Assembly: GCA_947462335.1 (NCBI GenBank)
Contig: OX381704.1
Coordinates: forward strand, 41,916,942 to 41,980,941
Reading direction: 5' to 3'
Source: Harmothoe impar
Lineage: Eukaryota; Annelida; Polychaeta; Phyllodocida; Polynoidae
DNA length: 64,000 bases
Shown: positions 47,501-57,036 of the stretch, one piece after another
How the letters are laid out: every line of letters begins with the position of its first letter
How positions within the stretch are numbered: the first letter of the stretch is position 1
Position numbers and translations under genes: made by a program
The notes under the pieces: model-generated
Told to the model about the DNA's origin: nothing
Seen by the model: only the letters and a program-made list of their open reading frames with translations
Databases searched by the model: none

Positions 47501-47916
47501 ACGCTAGGCTACATCTCAGCAGCTTGTCGATTCCTGAAAGTAGTAGTACACTACAGAGGACTAGATCTACATGTTTAGGTATTACATCTTCACCGGCCTG
47601 GGACATTGTCGGTGCCGTCATCATCAGTATTATGCAATATTCTCTCGGTGTGTGCGTTCAGTTGTTGAGTCAGCATTGTGCTTTGATACTAGTTCGCTTT
47701 ATAAATCCTGCCGGTCGTGTTATTTCTCTGCCCACCTCCTTCTCCTGTGTGTAGGTGAGAGTGGGATTAATACTCCTCCTGTGGGTTGTAGATGCATGTG
47801 ACACTCACAGAGGGGCTAGCGCTGCCTGCGACGTCTTAAGCACATACTTAGACATCGCAGCTGCGGCTCCTCCTGCCCCTGCCTTTGCCATGGCCCACCA
47901 CCCCAGACGCCTCATG
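44561..47916. other. no confidently recognisable gene
   Basis: AT-rich, with an A/G-rich tract at 44858-44890 and a GA/GT-rich tract at 46190-46350. A CTCCTCCTCCTCCTGCAG motif at 47324-47341 is a good 3' splice-site match on the plus strand. I could not connect it to a coding exon. A possible poly(A) signal for the minus-strand gene that follows lies at 47008-47013 (AATAAA on the minus strand), about 0.9 kb beyond its stop codon. Confidence 0.4.
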
Positions 47917-49005
47917 CTATGTGATGGTGGTGGAGTGTCTATATAGTATCTTGTCACATGAACTGAGACATTTTTGAACCGTGTCATTGACGGCCTTAAT
48001 ATCCTTCTGGTTGTTGGCTGTAGCGGCCAGCCCGCCACCTCCCGCCGTGTGGGAGGCGGCAGCGGCCATGGCGGCGGCGCTAGGGTTCTCGGCGCTGGCG
48101 CTCCGGCTGATAGGAGTGGGCATGACGCCCGACACGGCCGCCACGCAGCTACGGGCGTCCATGGCGCCGATGGACAGAGAGGCAACAGCGGTTGAGGTGC
48201 TCGCCGTGTCCGAGGCGCCATCGAGCAGCTCTATGGACGAGCGGGGTGTGGTAAGAGTGGATAAGGATCGTCGCACCTGCGGGGCGTCGGCAGATTGCGT
48301 ACGACGCGGCCAGCTGGAACACTCGGCCATGGATCGGTTCCACTCCTCCCGGATGGCGTTCAGCTTCTCCTGTGTCTGAACGCGCGTCCGCTCCATCAAG
48401 TCCTCCAGTGAGCGCTCTATGTCCTCCTCGGTGCGGAAACTGAGGCGCACCCTGGAGGGAGCGCTGGCGCTGCTGTCGCTCCTAGTGAGCAAGTTAGGAG
48501 ACCCGTAGCGGCGATGGTGGTGGTGCTGGTGGTGGTGCCCTTCCGGTAGCGGGGTAGACGTCTGCCTCTGCACGGGAGGTCTGATGGCTATAGGGGAACT
48601 GGCCCCGGGCCAGCTGAAGCGGATCCGGCCCAGGCCGTTAGTGGGGGGCCCGCTAGGCCCTCCTCCAGGTGGTGGTGACTGCAGCGAGGACTGGCGGTGC
48701 GCCCGGCTCCAGCTGGGGCTCTTCTTGACCGGCGACATCATGAGCGGCCTTTTGGGCGACGAGTCGAGGAACCTGCAGAGTTCGGGCGGGATGCCGTCCG
48801 TGTTCTCCCCCCTCGACAGTCGAAGCGTGCGCTGGATCCGCTCCCACAGCGTCTCCTTGCTGCTTTTGTTCTTGCGGAACGTCCAGGTGAGCGTCAGGGT
48901 GATCTTGTGGTGGCCATCAGTGATGTTCCACTTGAGGCCGTCCCGATGCTGCTGCATGTGCATCAGGAACTGGATGACCACCCTGGGCAGACCGTAGGTG
49001 GCCAT
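47917..49005 (-). CDS. uncharacterised 362-residue Ser/Pro/His-rich protein
   Basis: I do not recognise this family. The reading frame is uninterrupted, locally GC-rich and unlike its AT-rich surroundings, which supports real coding. I start at the ATG at 49005 because it has an excellent Kozak context (GCCCACCATGG); the frame stays open 13 codons upstream. The first ~80 residues look like a compact conserved domain ('GLKWNITDGHHKITLTLTW', then 'TLWERIQRTLRL' and 'IPPELCRFL'). Residues 82-185 are Ser/Pro-rich with basic phospho-site-like motifs (SPVKKSPSWS) and a histidine run (157-164). Residues 190-230 are predicted coiled coil (EEDIERSLEDLMERTRVQTQ). Then come RTQSADAP and RRSLST, an alanine/serine-rich stretch, and a more hydrophobic helical end (NQKDIKAVNDTVQKCLSSCD). 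There is no signal peptide or membrane span, so a cytosolic or nuclear adaptor-like role is a guess. It may be intronless or the terminal exon of a longer gene. Confidence 0.7.
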   Translation of the reverse strand: MATYGLPRVVIQFLMHMQQHRDGLKWNITDGHHKITLTLTWTFRKNKSSKETLWERIQRTLRLSRGENTDGIPPELCRFLDSSPKRPLMMSPVKKSPSWSRAHRQSSLQSPPPGGGPSGPPTNGLGRIRFSWPGASSPIAIRPPVQRQTSTPLPEGHHHQHHHHRRYGSPNLLTRSDSSASAPSRVRLSFRTEEDIERSLEDLMERTRVQTQEKLNAIREEWNRSMAECSSWPRRTQSADAPQVRRSLSTLTTPRSSIELLDGASDTASTSTAVASLSIGAMDARSCVAAVSGVMPTPISRSASAENPSAAAMAAAASHTAGGGGLAATANNQKDIKAVNDTVQKCLSSCDKILYRHSTTIT

Positions 49006-51556
49006 GGTGGGCGACGCCGGGCGGGCAGAACGACCTAGACCCAAGCACGCCCACGCACAGCCTGTTGCTGGACTGGTTGTTGCGGCCGTATTGGCTCTGG
49101 GAGCCCTGGCTCCAGGGTCTACTCACTGCGGTATAGGGCTGTAGTAGACGCCTGGAGGAATCTCATCTTCCTGATATGCTTATCCTGAGACTGAGAGCTT
49201 GGAAGAATATGGTATAGACTCACCTGAGAGAATCATACGAAATTAGATATGCTAGGCTGGAGTCCTTTGGGAATCATGGCCCCTGGAGCATGCCAAGGGC
49301 TGTAGGGGGAGTTCTTGGCATCCTAAAAGTATGTGGGTAGTACATTGGTGGCCAAAAGATGTTCACATGCACAGGGTATATACTCCACTACCAACGTATT
49401 CCAAAGTAGATGGTATAAAACTCCACTCACTAAAACAAATCTGAAATAAATAAATATCAAATCAGTCCAAATACAATCAAGGAATCATCACTCAAATCAC
49501 ATATCCAGTTGATGACTTGAAACACTCATCCCTACATGGCATATACTTCCAAAGTGTCTGTTGCCACAGGGAGTGAGGTCAGAATAATGGAGAGGCTGCT
49601 GGAGAGTTGATGTACCTCCTATGGAGTTTTTGGCTACACCATATTCTGGTACACACTCTATATTCCCCACGGGCTTGCCTGAGCAATGCCTATTCATTAG
49701 CAGTGGAGCGTTGCACAGCAGGGCCCCGTAACATCCATCCAACACAACATCGGTGACTCATATACTCTATACAACCGCACTTATACATCCCAAACAGTGC
49801 ACAAACGACCTTTAGGTCACTGCAAAAAGGCACCTCCAGCGAGACGAAAACATAGACGAATAGGCCTTATCGTGCAACACTAACAGGTAGGCAGCCAAAC
49901 TGGAGCACCAACGCCATCCCAGTGGCAGTAGAGCCAGCAGCTGTAGTGTGCTGGGATGCCTTCAGAGGGCAGTAGTGTATGTGTGGAGGCTGGTAGGGCC
50001 CTGTGGCCTGGTTGCTGAAGGGGGCCATGCTATATGGGTGACGTGCCCCTTGGTCAGGCCCTCAGAAGCCCTCCGGCTGGCGGTGCCCTTGTTGGTGGTC
50101 AGGTGCTATCGGCAGGTGGTGGCGCGTCCAGGCGTCACCCTCAGCACCACAAAGGCGGCACACCTGGGCAGTGGGCGGCATCTGCAACACACAGTATTAA
50201 AGGACCGATTAATTACCGTGAATATGCATATTAAACGTATAGCAATACTAAAACTCACGGACAGGCATTCCACACTGCCTGGTGATGCCTGTGAATGTAT
50301 AATGTGACCTATTTGAACTACAGGTCACCTTGATATTGTATGGCCTATTGTATGGCCAATATATGAATATAATTATACATACATATATGGTTTGTACACT
50401 AATATACATGTTGTTTATGCATGGTGATTCCTAACAGTCCAACGTCTTATTCCACTAACTAAAGACTGCACAATATATGTGTCCCATTCTGCATATTTCG
50501 GACAGAGAGGCTACCATGCATTATATTCTATGCATATATTAACTGAAGTCTAGTAACTGCAAAACAGTTCAAACAAGTATGTACTGTTGTTGGATTCGTG
50601 ATAATTCCACGGCTATATCCGGAGGATTACAGGAGATGGCTAGGCAGTATAGAACGTGACATTCGAGTTTACTTTGGCCGATGCCTACTTAAATTGTAGT
50701 AGGGCCATGACCTTCCCAAGGTATAGACGCATCATTGAATCCTTAGAATTCTGGCCTACTTTTCAATGCCATAAAAAGAGTCATACACAGACTGCTATTT
50801 GTGAATACGAGTAAATAGATTGTAGTGATATCTTGGCCACGCCTGAGAATAATACAAAACAGAAACTTTAGTTTGAGTTGCGAATTTACAATTGACACGA
50901 AATCACAGTGTGCCGTTTTATTCAGCCCAAGTGGGAAATCATCCCATTATCAGAGATTATAGTTATTCGCAAAGAACATGTACATGGAAGTGCACTGGTC
51001 ACGAGTGGAAGAACACTATCATCAGTCCCACGACATGAACCACCTGTGGTTGATATGATTTACGTTTACACATCTAGAATTCACAAGTGAAATAATAATA
51101 ATACAGGTTATTCGTTGTACAGGCTTATGTTTTGCGCCAGGCATTCCCATGCAGTCCTGTCAGTGTTCCTCCAGGCTCAATGTAGCCATTAGCAGGCATG
51201 TTCCAATAAACAATAACTCATTCCCTACTAGTGCCTAGGGCCACCTGAAGGTCTGCCTACATTGATGATTACCGGCAGGAGGTGGTACTTAGCCGCCCCT
51301 TTCATCACTGCTCATATAGGACCTACATCTACTTAAAGGATTTCCCATGGCCTGGAGTGATTCAGGAGGTGACTGTGAATTCATCCAGACTGGGTTCCTC
51401 CTGATAAAAGCCTTCACATTAACCTCCGGCGATGAGATGCAACAAGAACAAACGCCAATAATGTAGTTCCCTCGTAAACACTGTGACCACGATTTTCCAT
51501 GCAGCCATCACGATTAAAAGACATGCTCTGCTGGCCCTTTTTAGTGCAGCTCTCTG
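49006..51556. other. upstream flank of the 47.9-kb gene; no other gene recognised
   Basis: The first ~130 bp upstream of the start (to about 49135) is GC-rich, has a TCTAG just upstream of the frame, and could be 5' UTR. A GC-rich segment at 49930-50180 is open on the plus strand (119 codons) and shows short similarity to 40222-40292. It lacks a recognisable domain. The remainder is AT-rich and featureless up to the retrotransposon tail. Confidence 0.4.
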
Positions 51557-51583
51557 TTTTTTTTTGTTTTTTTTTGAAGTATA

Positions 51584-51589
51584 TTTATT
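51584..51589 (-). promoter_or_regulatory. polyadenylation signal of the LINE
   Basis: AATAAA on the minus strand, 8 nt before an A-rich tail consisting of nine A's, a C and nine A's (51575-51557). It marks the 3' end of the element. Confidence 0.8.
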
Positions 51590-51838
51590 GGATCTAATCG
51601 ACCATAGGCCGAAAACTAGCTAGGGCGCATTGCCCTTCTGCCGCCAGCACCCCTATCTGTTACATTTTGTTTTAGCGGTCTTATGTTTAATATGCTATGA
51701 CTCCCAATACCTTTACAAACAATATATTTCCATATGAGTAAATTATAAAAAACTTATACAATTACTTGGTGGTATGTAATCGTTCAATAGATGAGATGAG
51801 ATGAGATGAAGGAAAGTGATGACATTTTATACAATGGA

Positions 51839-54679
51839 TTAAACAGTATTTATAAAACAGTTAGGATAGTCCTTATGAATGGCTACCTTAAACTGCCAAA
51901 GGGTCTCCATTAGAGTGTAGATGGGTTTTAGACTATTCCATCGTGCTATGGCCCTATACATAAAACTTCTAATAACTATTGGCTTTAATGTTCTTAGTAC
52001 ACGTAAACGTTTTCCTTGATGGAACCTAGTATTAATGGCTCTGTTATCCAAATATTTCTCACATTGAGCTAATGTAAACGCATAGAACAATAGATGTTTG
52101 TCCCTCCTATGTAAAAGCCAATCACAGTTGCTTTTAATATGAAGCTGTTGAGTATTCATAAGAGGATTTTTTTCTAATTTAACATTATATACGGTACGAA
52201 GTCCCTTATTTTGTAGACCCTGGATTTCTTCTGATTCCCCTTTATTTTCCCTATCCCATATAAAATCCGCATAGTCAAGTGTAGGTAAGACCATAGAAGT
52301 GTATATGGTCAAAGAAGTATCACAGTCTGTGTGGTATCTAATCTTACCCAACTGCCTTAGCTTATGCCGACATTTAGCTAATACGCTCTTCCTGTGTTCT
52401 AGGAACTTTAGGTCAGAGTCTAATGTAACACCGAGGTAGGGGAAGCTATCCACTCTTTCTAAAGGCACATTATTAAGGGTTAGTACAGGGTTCAAATTCC
52501 TAAAATTATTATAATACATCCACTTAGTCTTTTTTTCATTTACAGTAAGACTATTCTCTTTACACCAGGTGGCTAGAGCATTTAAACATGACTGCATTTT
52601 TTCAGGTGAATGCACTGAAATAACTGCATCGTCAGCATATAAGGTTATGTCGAAATTATCAATATCAGGCAACGAATTTATATAAATAGAAAATAATACA
52701 GGACCACAAACCGAACCCTGTGGAACGCCATAGGATACAGGTTTATAGGAGGATGTACAGTCATTAGCTATGGTACATTGGACTCTGTCCTTTAGGTAGC
52801 TATTGAACCACCTACAAGTCCTTTCGCTAAGACCGAAACCTGCAAGTTTTTTTAGTAGAATGGAGTGGGAAACGGTATCAAAAGCTTTTTTATAGTCCAG
52901 ATAAAGAGATAGGGTGGATTTATTATTAATTATGTTTTCTATTATGTTATTAAGATGAGCAGTTATAGCGGTGATAGTTGAGTGTCCAGATCTGTATCCA
53001 TGTTGAAATTTTGTTAGAAGTCCGTGAGCCTCCATATATTTCTGAAGTCTAGAGCAGAGAATTTTTTCATATAATTTTCCAGGTAGGGGGAGGAGACTAA
53101 TTGGTCTCAAATCACTAACATCTAATGAATTACTTTTCTTGGGGATGGGTACAACGGTTGCAGATTTCCAGTCCTTAGGGAAGTGACATTCTCTTAAACA
53201 TTTATTATACACCGACATGATAACATCTGGTATGATTAAGAAGGCATCCTTTAATACATGTGACTTGATGTGCTTTATACTTGATGGTTTATTAACCTTA
53301 ATGGACTTAATTAACTTAACTGTATCCATATAGCTTAATGGGTGCAACAGGTCTGTCGTATAGCCAGGGACGTTCGCTGGCTTTTTATAGTGCGTATGTG
53401 GATCAATAGGTGGCAGCTCTGCCGCCAGCTTTTGCCCCACTCCAGCAAAGAACGAGTTTATAAAGTCACAACATTCATTTGTAGGTATCATTTGATTTGT
53501 AAGGCTATTACGTAATTTCAAAAAAGTGGAGTTGGTTTTAACCGGTAACAGCTTTCTTATGCCCTCCCAGAATTTGGCTGGATCATTTTTTCTATTTAAT
53601 AAAAGGGTATCTATTTTTTCTTTTCTACTATAAAAGATAAGACTTTCTACTCTATTTCTATAGAAATCAGCAATGCGACGATCATCCACATTATTAGTAC
53701 GCCTCGCATCCCTATACAATGTGTCTCTATGCTGCATTTCTTGAATAATAGTAGGTGTTAGCCACTCAGGTGTATATACCGGTAGTACAAGGGTCCTTAT
53801 GGGACATATGGTATCAAGACATGAACGTATCACAGAGATCACCTTACTCCAAAGTACATCAGGATTATCAATTAAAATAATATCGTCCCATTTGACTTCA
53901 AGCAGCATGTTTTTGAAGGTCAGCATATCATAGTTCTTGTAGGATCTTGCCTTAACAACTTTCTTTTTAATTTTATTACGCTCACATTTTATTAAAATAA
54001 ACACAGGTGTATGGTCTGCAATATGGAAATCAATTGTGCCAAATTCACAAACATTATGTATACGTTCATTAATATATATGTGGTCTAAAAGGGTACCTGA
54101 GGCAGGCCTTGTGATTTCATTTATTAGCTGGCACATGTCATTGTCTGTGCAAAATTGTGATACCTCAGAGTCTTCAATATCTTTACGAGACAGCAGATCG
54201 ACATTAAAATCACCTATACATAGAATTTTCCTGTTTTTAGTGACAGTGGACTTTAACTCTGTTAGTTTTTTATACAAAGATTGTAAACTATTTTTATCCT
54301 TCTTAGGTGGCCTGTAGCACACATATATTTTATATTTGATTTTACCAATCTCAATATCTACACATAATATTTCAAAATCAGAAGTTATACAACAAGAGGC
54401 CTCATCAATGGCTGCAGTGTACGTATCTCGCATGTAAAGCATTAAACCCCCAGCTGTTTTATCGAGCGCTGGATACCTATCTAAACGGAAAAATTGATAG
54501 CCTGGAAGAGCCATCATTGTATCAGTTATAGTAGGATTTAACCATGTTTCAACCACACCAGTGATATCCGTATGAGAAATAAATTTCTTAATATTAACCC
54601 TTTTAGGATAGGCTGATCTAGCATTAATACATGTAAAAAGAAGACCCTTGGCTATACATATGTTATGTAGAAATACCAT
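51839..54679 (-). CDS. LINE ORF2: AP endonuclease-reverse transcriptase, 946 aa
   Basis: The replication protein of the retrotransposon. It nicks the target DNA and copies the element RNA from the nick (target-primed reverse transcription). Residues ~15-230 form an exonuclease-endonuclease-phosphatase fold, with NARS (19-22), VETWL (43-47, catalytic Glu), GDFNVD (156-161), LDHIYIN (198-204) and the terminal ADHTPV (221-226, where S/ADH is the catalytic Asp-His pair). Residues ~500-755 are reverse transcriptase, with RPISLL (525-530), LYLDYKKAFD (592-601, first catalytic Asp), YGVPQGSVCGP (650-660), the active-site YADD (681-684) and YLGVTLD (748-754). The C-terminal ~190 residues include WNSLK (914-918), matching the usual end of CR1/Jockey-like ORF2s. 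All catalytic residues are present and the frame is complete. No RNase H domain was seen. The start is the first Met of the frame, a few residues before the endonuclease begins. Confidence 0.95.
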   Translation of the reverse strand: MVFLHNICIAKGLLFTCINARSAYPKRVNIKKFISHTDITGVVETWLNPTITDTMMALPGYQFFRLDRYPALDKTAGGLMLYMRDTYTAAIDEASCCITSDFEILCVDIEIGKIKYKIYVCYRPPKKDKNSLQSLYKKLTELKSTVTKNRKILCIGDFNVDLLSRKDIEDSEVSQFCTDNDMCQLINEITRPASGTLLDHIYINERIHNVCEFGTIDFHIADHTPVFILIKCERNKIKKKVVKARSYKNYDMLTFKNMLLEVKWDDIILIDNPDVLWSKVISVIRSCLDTICPIRTLVLPVYTPEWLTPTIIQEMQHRDTLYRDARRTNNVDDRRIADFYRNRVESLIFYSRKEKIDTLLLNRKNDPAKFWEGIRKLLPVKTNSTFLKLRNSLTNQMIPTNECCDFINSFFAGVGQKLAAELPPIDPHTHYKKPANVPGYTTDLLHPLSYMDTVKLIKSIKVNKPSSIKHIKSHVLKDAFLIIPDVIMSVYNKCLRECHFPKDWKSATVVPIPKKSNSLDVSDLRPISLLPLPGKLYEKILCSRLQKYMEAHGLLTKFQHGYRSGHSTITAITAHLNNIIENIINNKSTLSLYLDYKKAFDTVSHSILLKKLAGFGLSERTCRWFNSYLKDRVQCTIANDCTSSYKPVSYGVPQGSVCGPVLFSIYINSLPDIDNFDITLYADDAVISVHSPEKMQSCLNALATWCKENSLTVNEKKTKWMYYNNFRNLNPVLTLNNVPLERVDSFPYLGVTLDSDLKFLEHRKSVLAKCRHKLRQLGKIRYHTDCDTSLTIYTSMVLPTLDYADFIWDRENKGESEEIQGLQNKGLRTVYNVKLEKNPLMNTQQLHIKSNCDWLLHRRDKHLLFYAFTLAQCEKYLDNRAINTRFHQGKRLRVLRTLKPIVIRSFMYRAIARWNSLKPIYTLMETLWQFKVAIHKDYPNCFINTV

Positions 54680-55211
54680 TGGACATAAATTGACAAGGTC
54701 TGGGGTATATTGTAATGAGGTGAGATGAGGGTGATATATGCATGTGATCGTATCTTACACTACCCGGTATCATGGCTATGGCAGACAAAAAGAAGCAATG
54801 CGCCCCGGTATATTATATTATAAAGAAGGGAAAAACAGACCTGAAGGGTCATAAAGTATGTATGTATAAAAGCTTGAGATGTGAATGATAGCATGTAGAG
54901 TAGTACAGAAATTCGTATATGCTATATTGACTTATATGTTTTAATGTTTTAATGTACCAAGGTATACATCTATGCAGCGCTATGTTGGCTCTCAGCTGAT
55001 CGATTACGTAAACTTCACCCCACTGGGTCAGCGCTTGCTCTGGGGGACTGCCCGCTGTTCTAAATATACACAGTAACAGGTTATTTATAGTCTCAGTGTT
55101 TTTACATAGCGGGATGTTGACCCTATTCCCTGCGCTTGCAATGTATACGTGTAGATTCACTCATCTATTATACCTTTTACATGGAGCCTTAGCACATTGC
55201 GTAGAATGTAT
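54680..55211 (-). other. spacer between ORF1 and ORF2 with a possible 103-codon ORF
   Basis: About 530 bp separate the ORF1 stop from the ORF2 start, which is long for this kind of element. Within it an open frame at 55160-54849 (minus) encodes 103 residues without a recognisable domain. It may be chance. The rest is AT-rich. ORF2 would have to be translated by re-initiation or an internal mechanism, or from a separate transcript. Confidence 0.5.
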
Positions 55212-55480
55212 TTACTTATTAGGTGTTTTCTTTCCAGATAAGAAGCCTTTTATCCTATCCTGTAGCTGGTGGCTGCTATCTTTACTCTTTTTGTGTGGAT
55301 CCAACTTGCTTGCCTTTATCACTACCTTATGGGAGCCGCCTGCTTCCACCCTGGAGGACGATTGGACGCTACTGCTCTGGGTGAGGCTTGTGCTGGCGAT
55401 CTGAGTCCTTGGTGGAGTGACAACGTGTGGTGATAGTGGTGTCAGCTTGAAAGGTATGCCACCCCCCGTCCTATAACCCG
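55212..55480 (-). pseudogene. ORF1 C-terminal tail, out of frame with the upstream copy
   Basis: This is the single-copy end of ORF1 beyond the duplicated unit. It reads 'AGYRTGGGIPFKLTPLSP', a serine-rich stretch, then a basic end (KASKLDPHKKSKD, ...GFLSGKKTPNK) and a stop at 55212. In this copy it is not reached, because the G tract in the downstream ORF1 unit (about 55780-55791) has 13 G's where the upstream unit has 14, shifting the frame to an early stop at 55529. An undamaged, unduplicated ORF1 would be about 610-620 residues and would include this tail. Confidence 0.7.
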
Positions 55481-57036
55481 CAGCGGCTTGTGCGTAGGCT
55501 GCAGTGGCAGACTTCGCTATCATGTTAACTAAGTCAATGTCAAGCCGCGCGTCCTGTGGTGGTGCTGACCCTGGAGGAAGAGGCGCTTGCTTTTTGGGGA
55601 TGGGGGTGGTGGCAGTAGAGACTGGTATTTGGACATTCGCTGGAGATGTGGTCGTCGCTGTGGATACCTCAGGAACTGCTGCAGTGGTGGTAGGGGTTGG
55701 AGGCTGCTCCTGTGCTGGTGCCTGTGGGGTAGTATTAACCTCAGCGTTCTGGATTGCTGGCTGCTGCTGGGGGGTTGCGGGGGGGGGGGGGTGCCTTGCT
55801 TTTTTGCTGAAGGGTTCTCAATGCCAAAGAGATCCTTACGCACTTCCATGAGGATATACCCCCCCCTGTTTTTACCTCTCCACGTGCCTTTTTCAAGGGC
55901 TTTGCTCTGGATGCCTGCACCTATCCCCCAATGACGAGATCCTGTAGTCTCCAATAACAGTCTACCCTGAGTTGCTCTCAGAATCTCTCGGAGCTCTTCA
56001 TTTTGGACATACTTTGCTATGTTGAGTTCTTTTAGAAAGTTCTCATCATGGTTACGCCACTCTGGTGAGTCGATGGTCTTTGCTATCTTCATAGCCCTCA
56101 TTGCAGTAAAGGAGTCCATGATTTGACTTGCTTTGTCTTGTTTCTTCTCAAACAGTGCCTTTTTGTGTGATAGACCTTGTTCTACCGAGCTGTAGGTGTA
56201 TCCTTCATATTCAATGGTGCAAGGGAAGAAATTACTAAGTGGCGCTAGGTTGGAGTTGTACGCCACATAGTGATCAGTGACAATTGTTCTTGCGTTCGCC
56301 AACTGGAGTTGCTCAGGCAGTTCTTTTAGGTTGGTGTGAGGATAGTATCGGCCTTTGAACAGGATCCCTCGTCCCCTTTGCTTAACCTCTAGTCCTGCCT
56401 CACCTGCCAACTTTACCACAGTTGAGATTTCAGCTTTCTGTCGTCGGATCACTTGGTTAGTATCCTCACTTAAATACACACTCCCATGTTCCGTACCATG
56501 TAGGGTCTTCTTGTTCGACATGATTCTATCTCTGGTCGATGCTTTTAGGAAGACAACCATTATGGAGCGCCTTGGTGAGGTGGGGGGCCCTTGTCTATAG
56601 GCGTAATCGATTTCATACATATCTAATTCTTTTTCCACCTTTTTTAGTAGACTGTATGATACTTCTTCGGTGTTTTCACCCTGTGCAAAAGGTAGTCCTT
56701 CAATGATTAAGTTCTTTCGCCTAGACTGTTGGTCCTGTATTGCAAGGGTTACACCTAACTCTTCTATGTCTATAGTGTTAACACGCACCTGTCGTTCCGT
56801 GAGTGTCAACCTGGCTCTGAGTGCTTTGACTTCAGTCTCCAATACCCCCTTCTCTTTCTGAATGTCGGCAATGGCGTTGTGTGCAAAAACAACAGACTCA
56901 ACTGCTGCTTCTTGTTCCTTCATTAGATAGGTGATAGCTTGGCCGACTTTAGCACCACTGACCTCACCTGTGTTGGAGCGTAGCACTTTAGTTTCCTTGG
57001 ACAGGTCAGCCAATAATACATGCATCGAGTCACGGT
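55481..57036 (-). repeat. ORF1 tandem duplication, downstream unit (1,556 bp)
   Basis: Nearly identical to 57037-58593. The differences noticed are one base giving Leu instead of Ile (near 56394 against 57951) and one G fewer in the poly-G tract. The junction at 57037 (CACGGTCAGCGGC) joins the ORF1 start region of this unit to the end of the other unit with at most 1 bp of microhomology, keeping the reading frame. Confidence 0.92.

Noticed and set aside
47974..49038. Plus-strand open frames of 73-137 codons opposite the 362-residue gene
   Set aside because: Shadows of the GC-rich coding strand. They lack a Kozak start and sensible composition, and the minus-strand frame is far longer.
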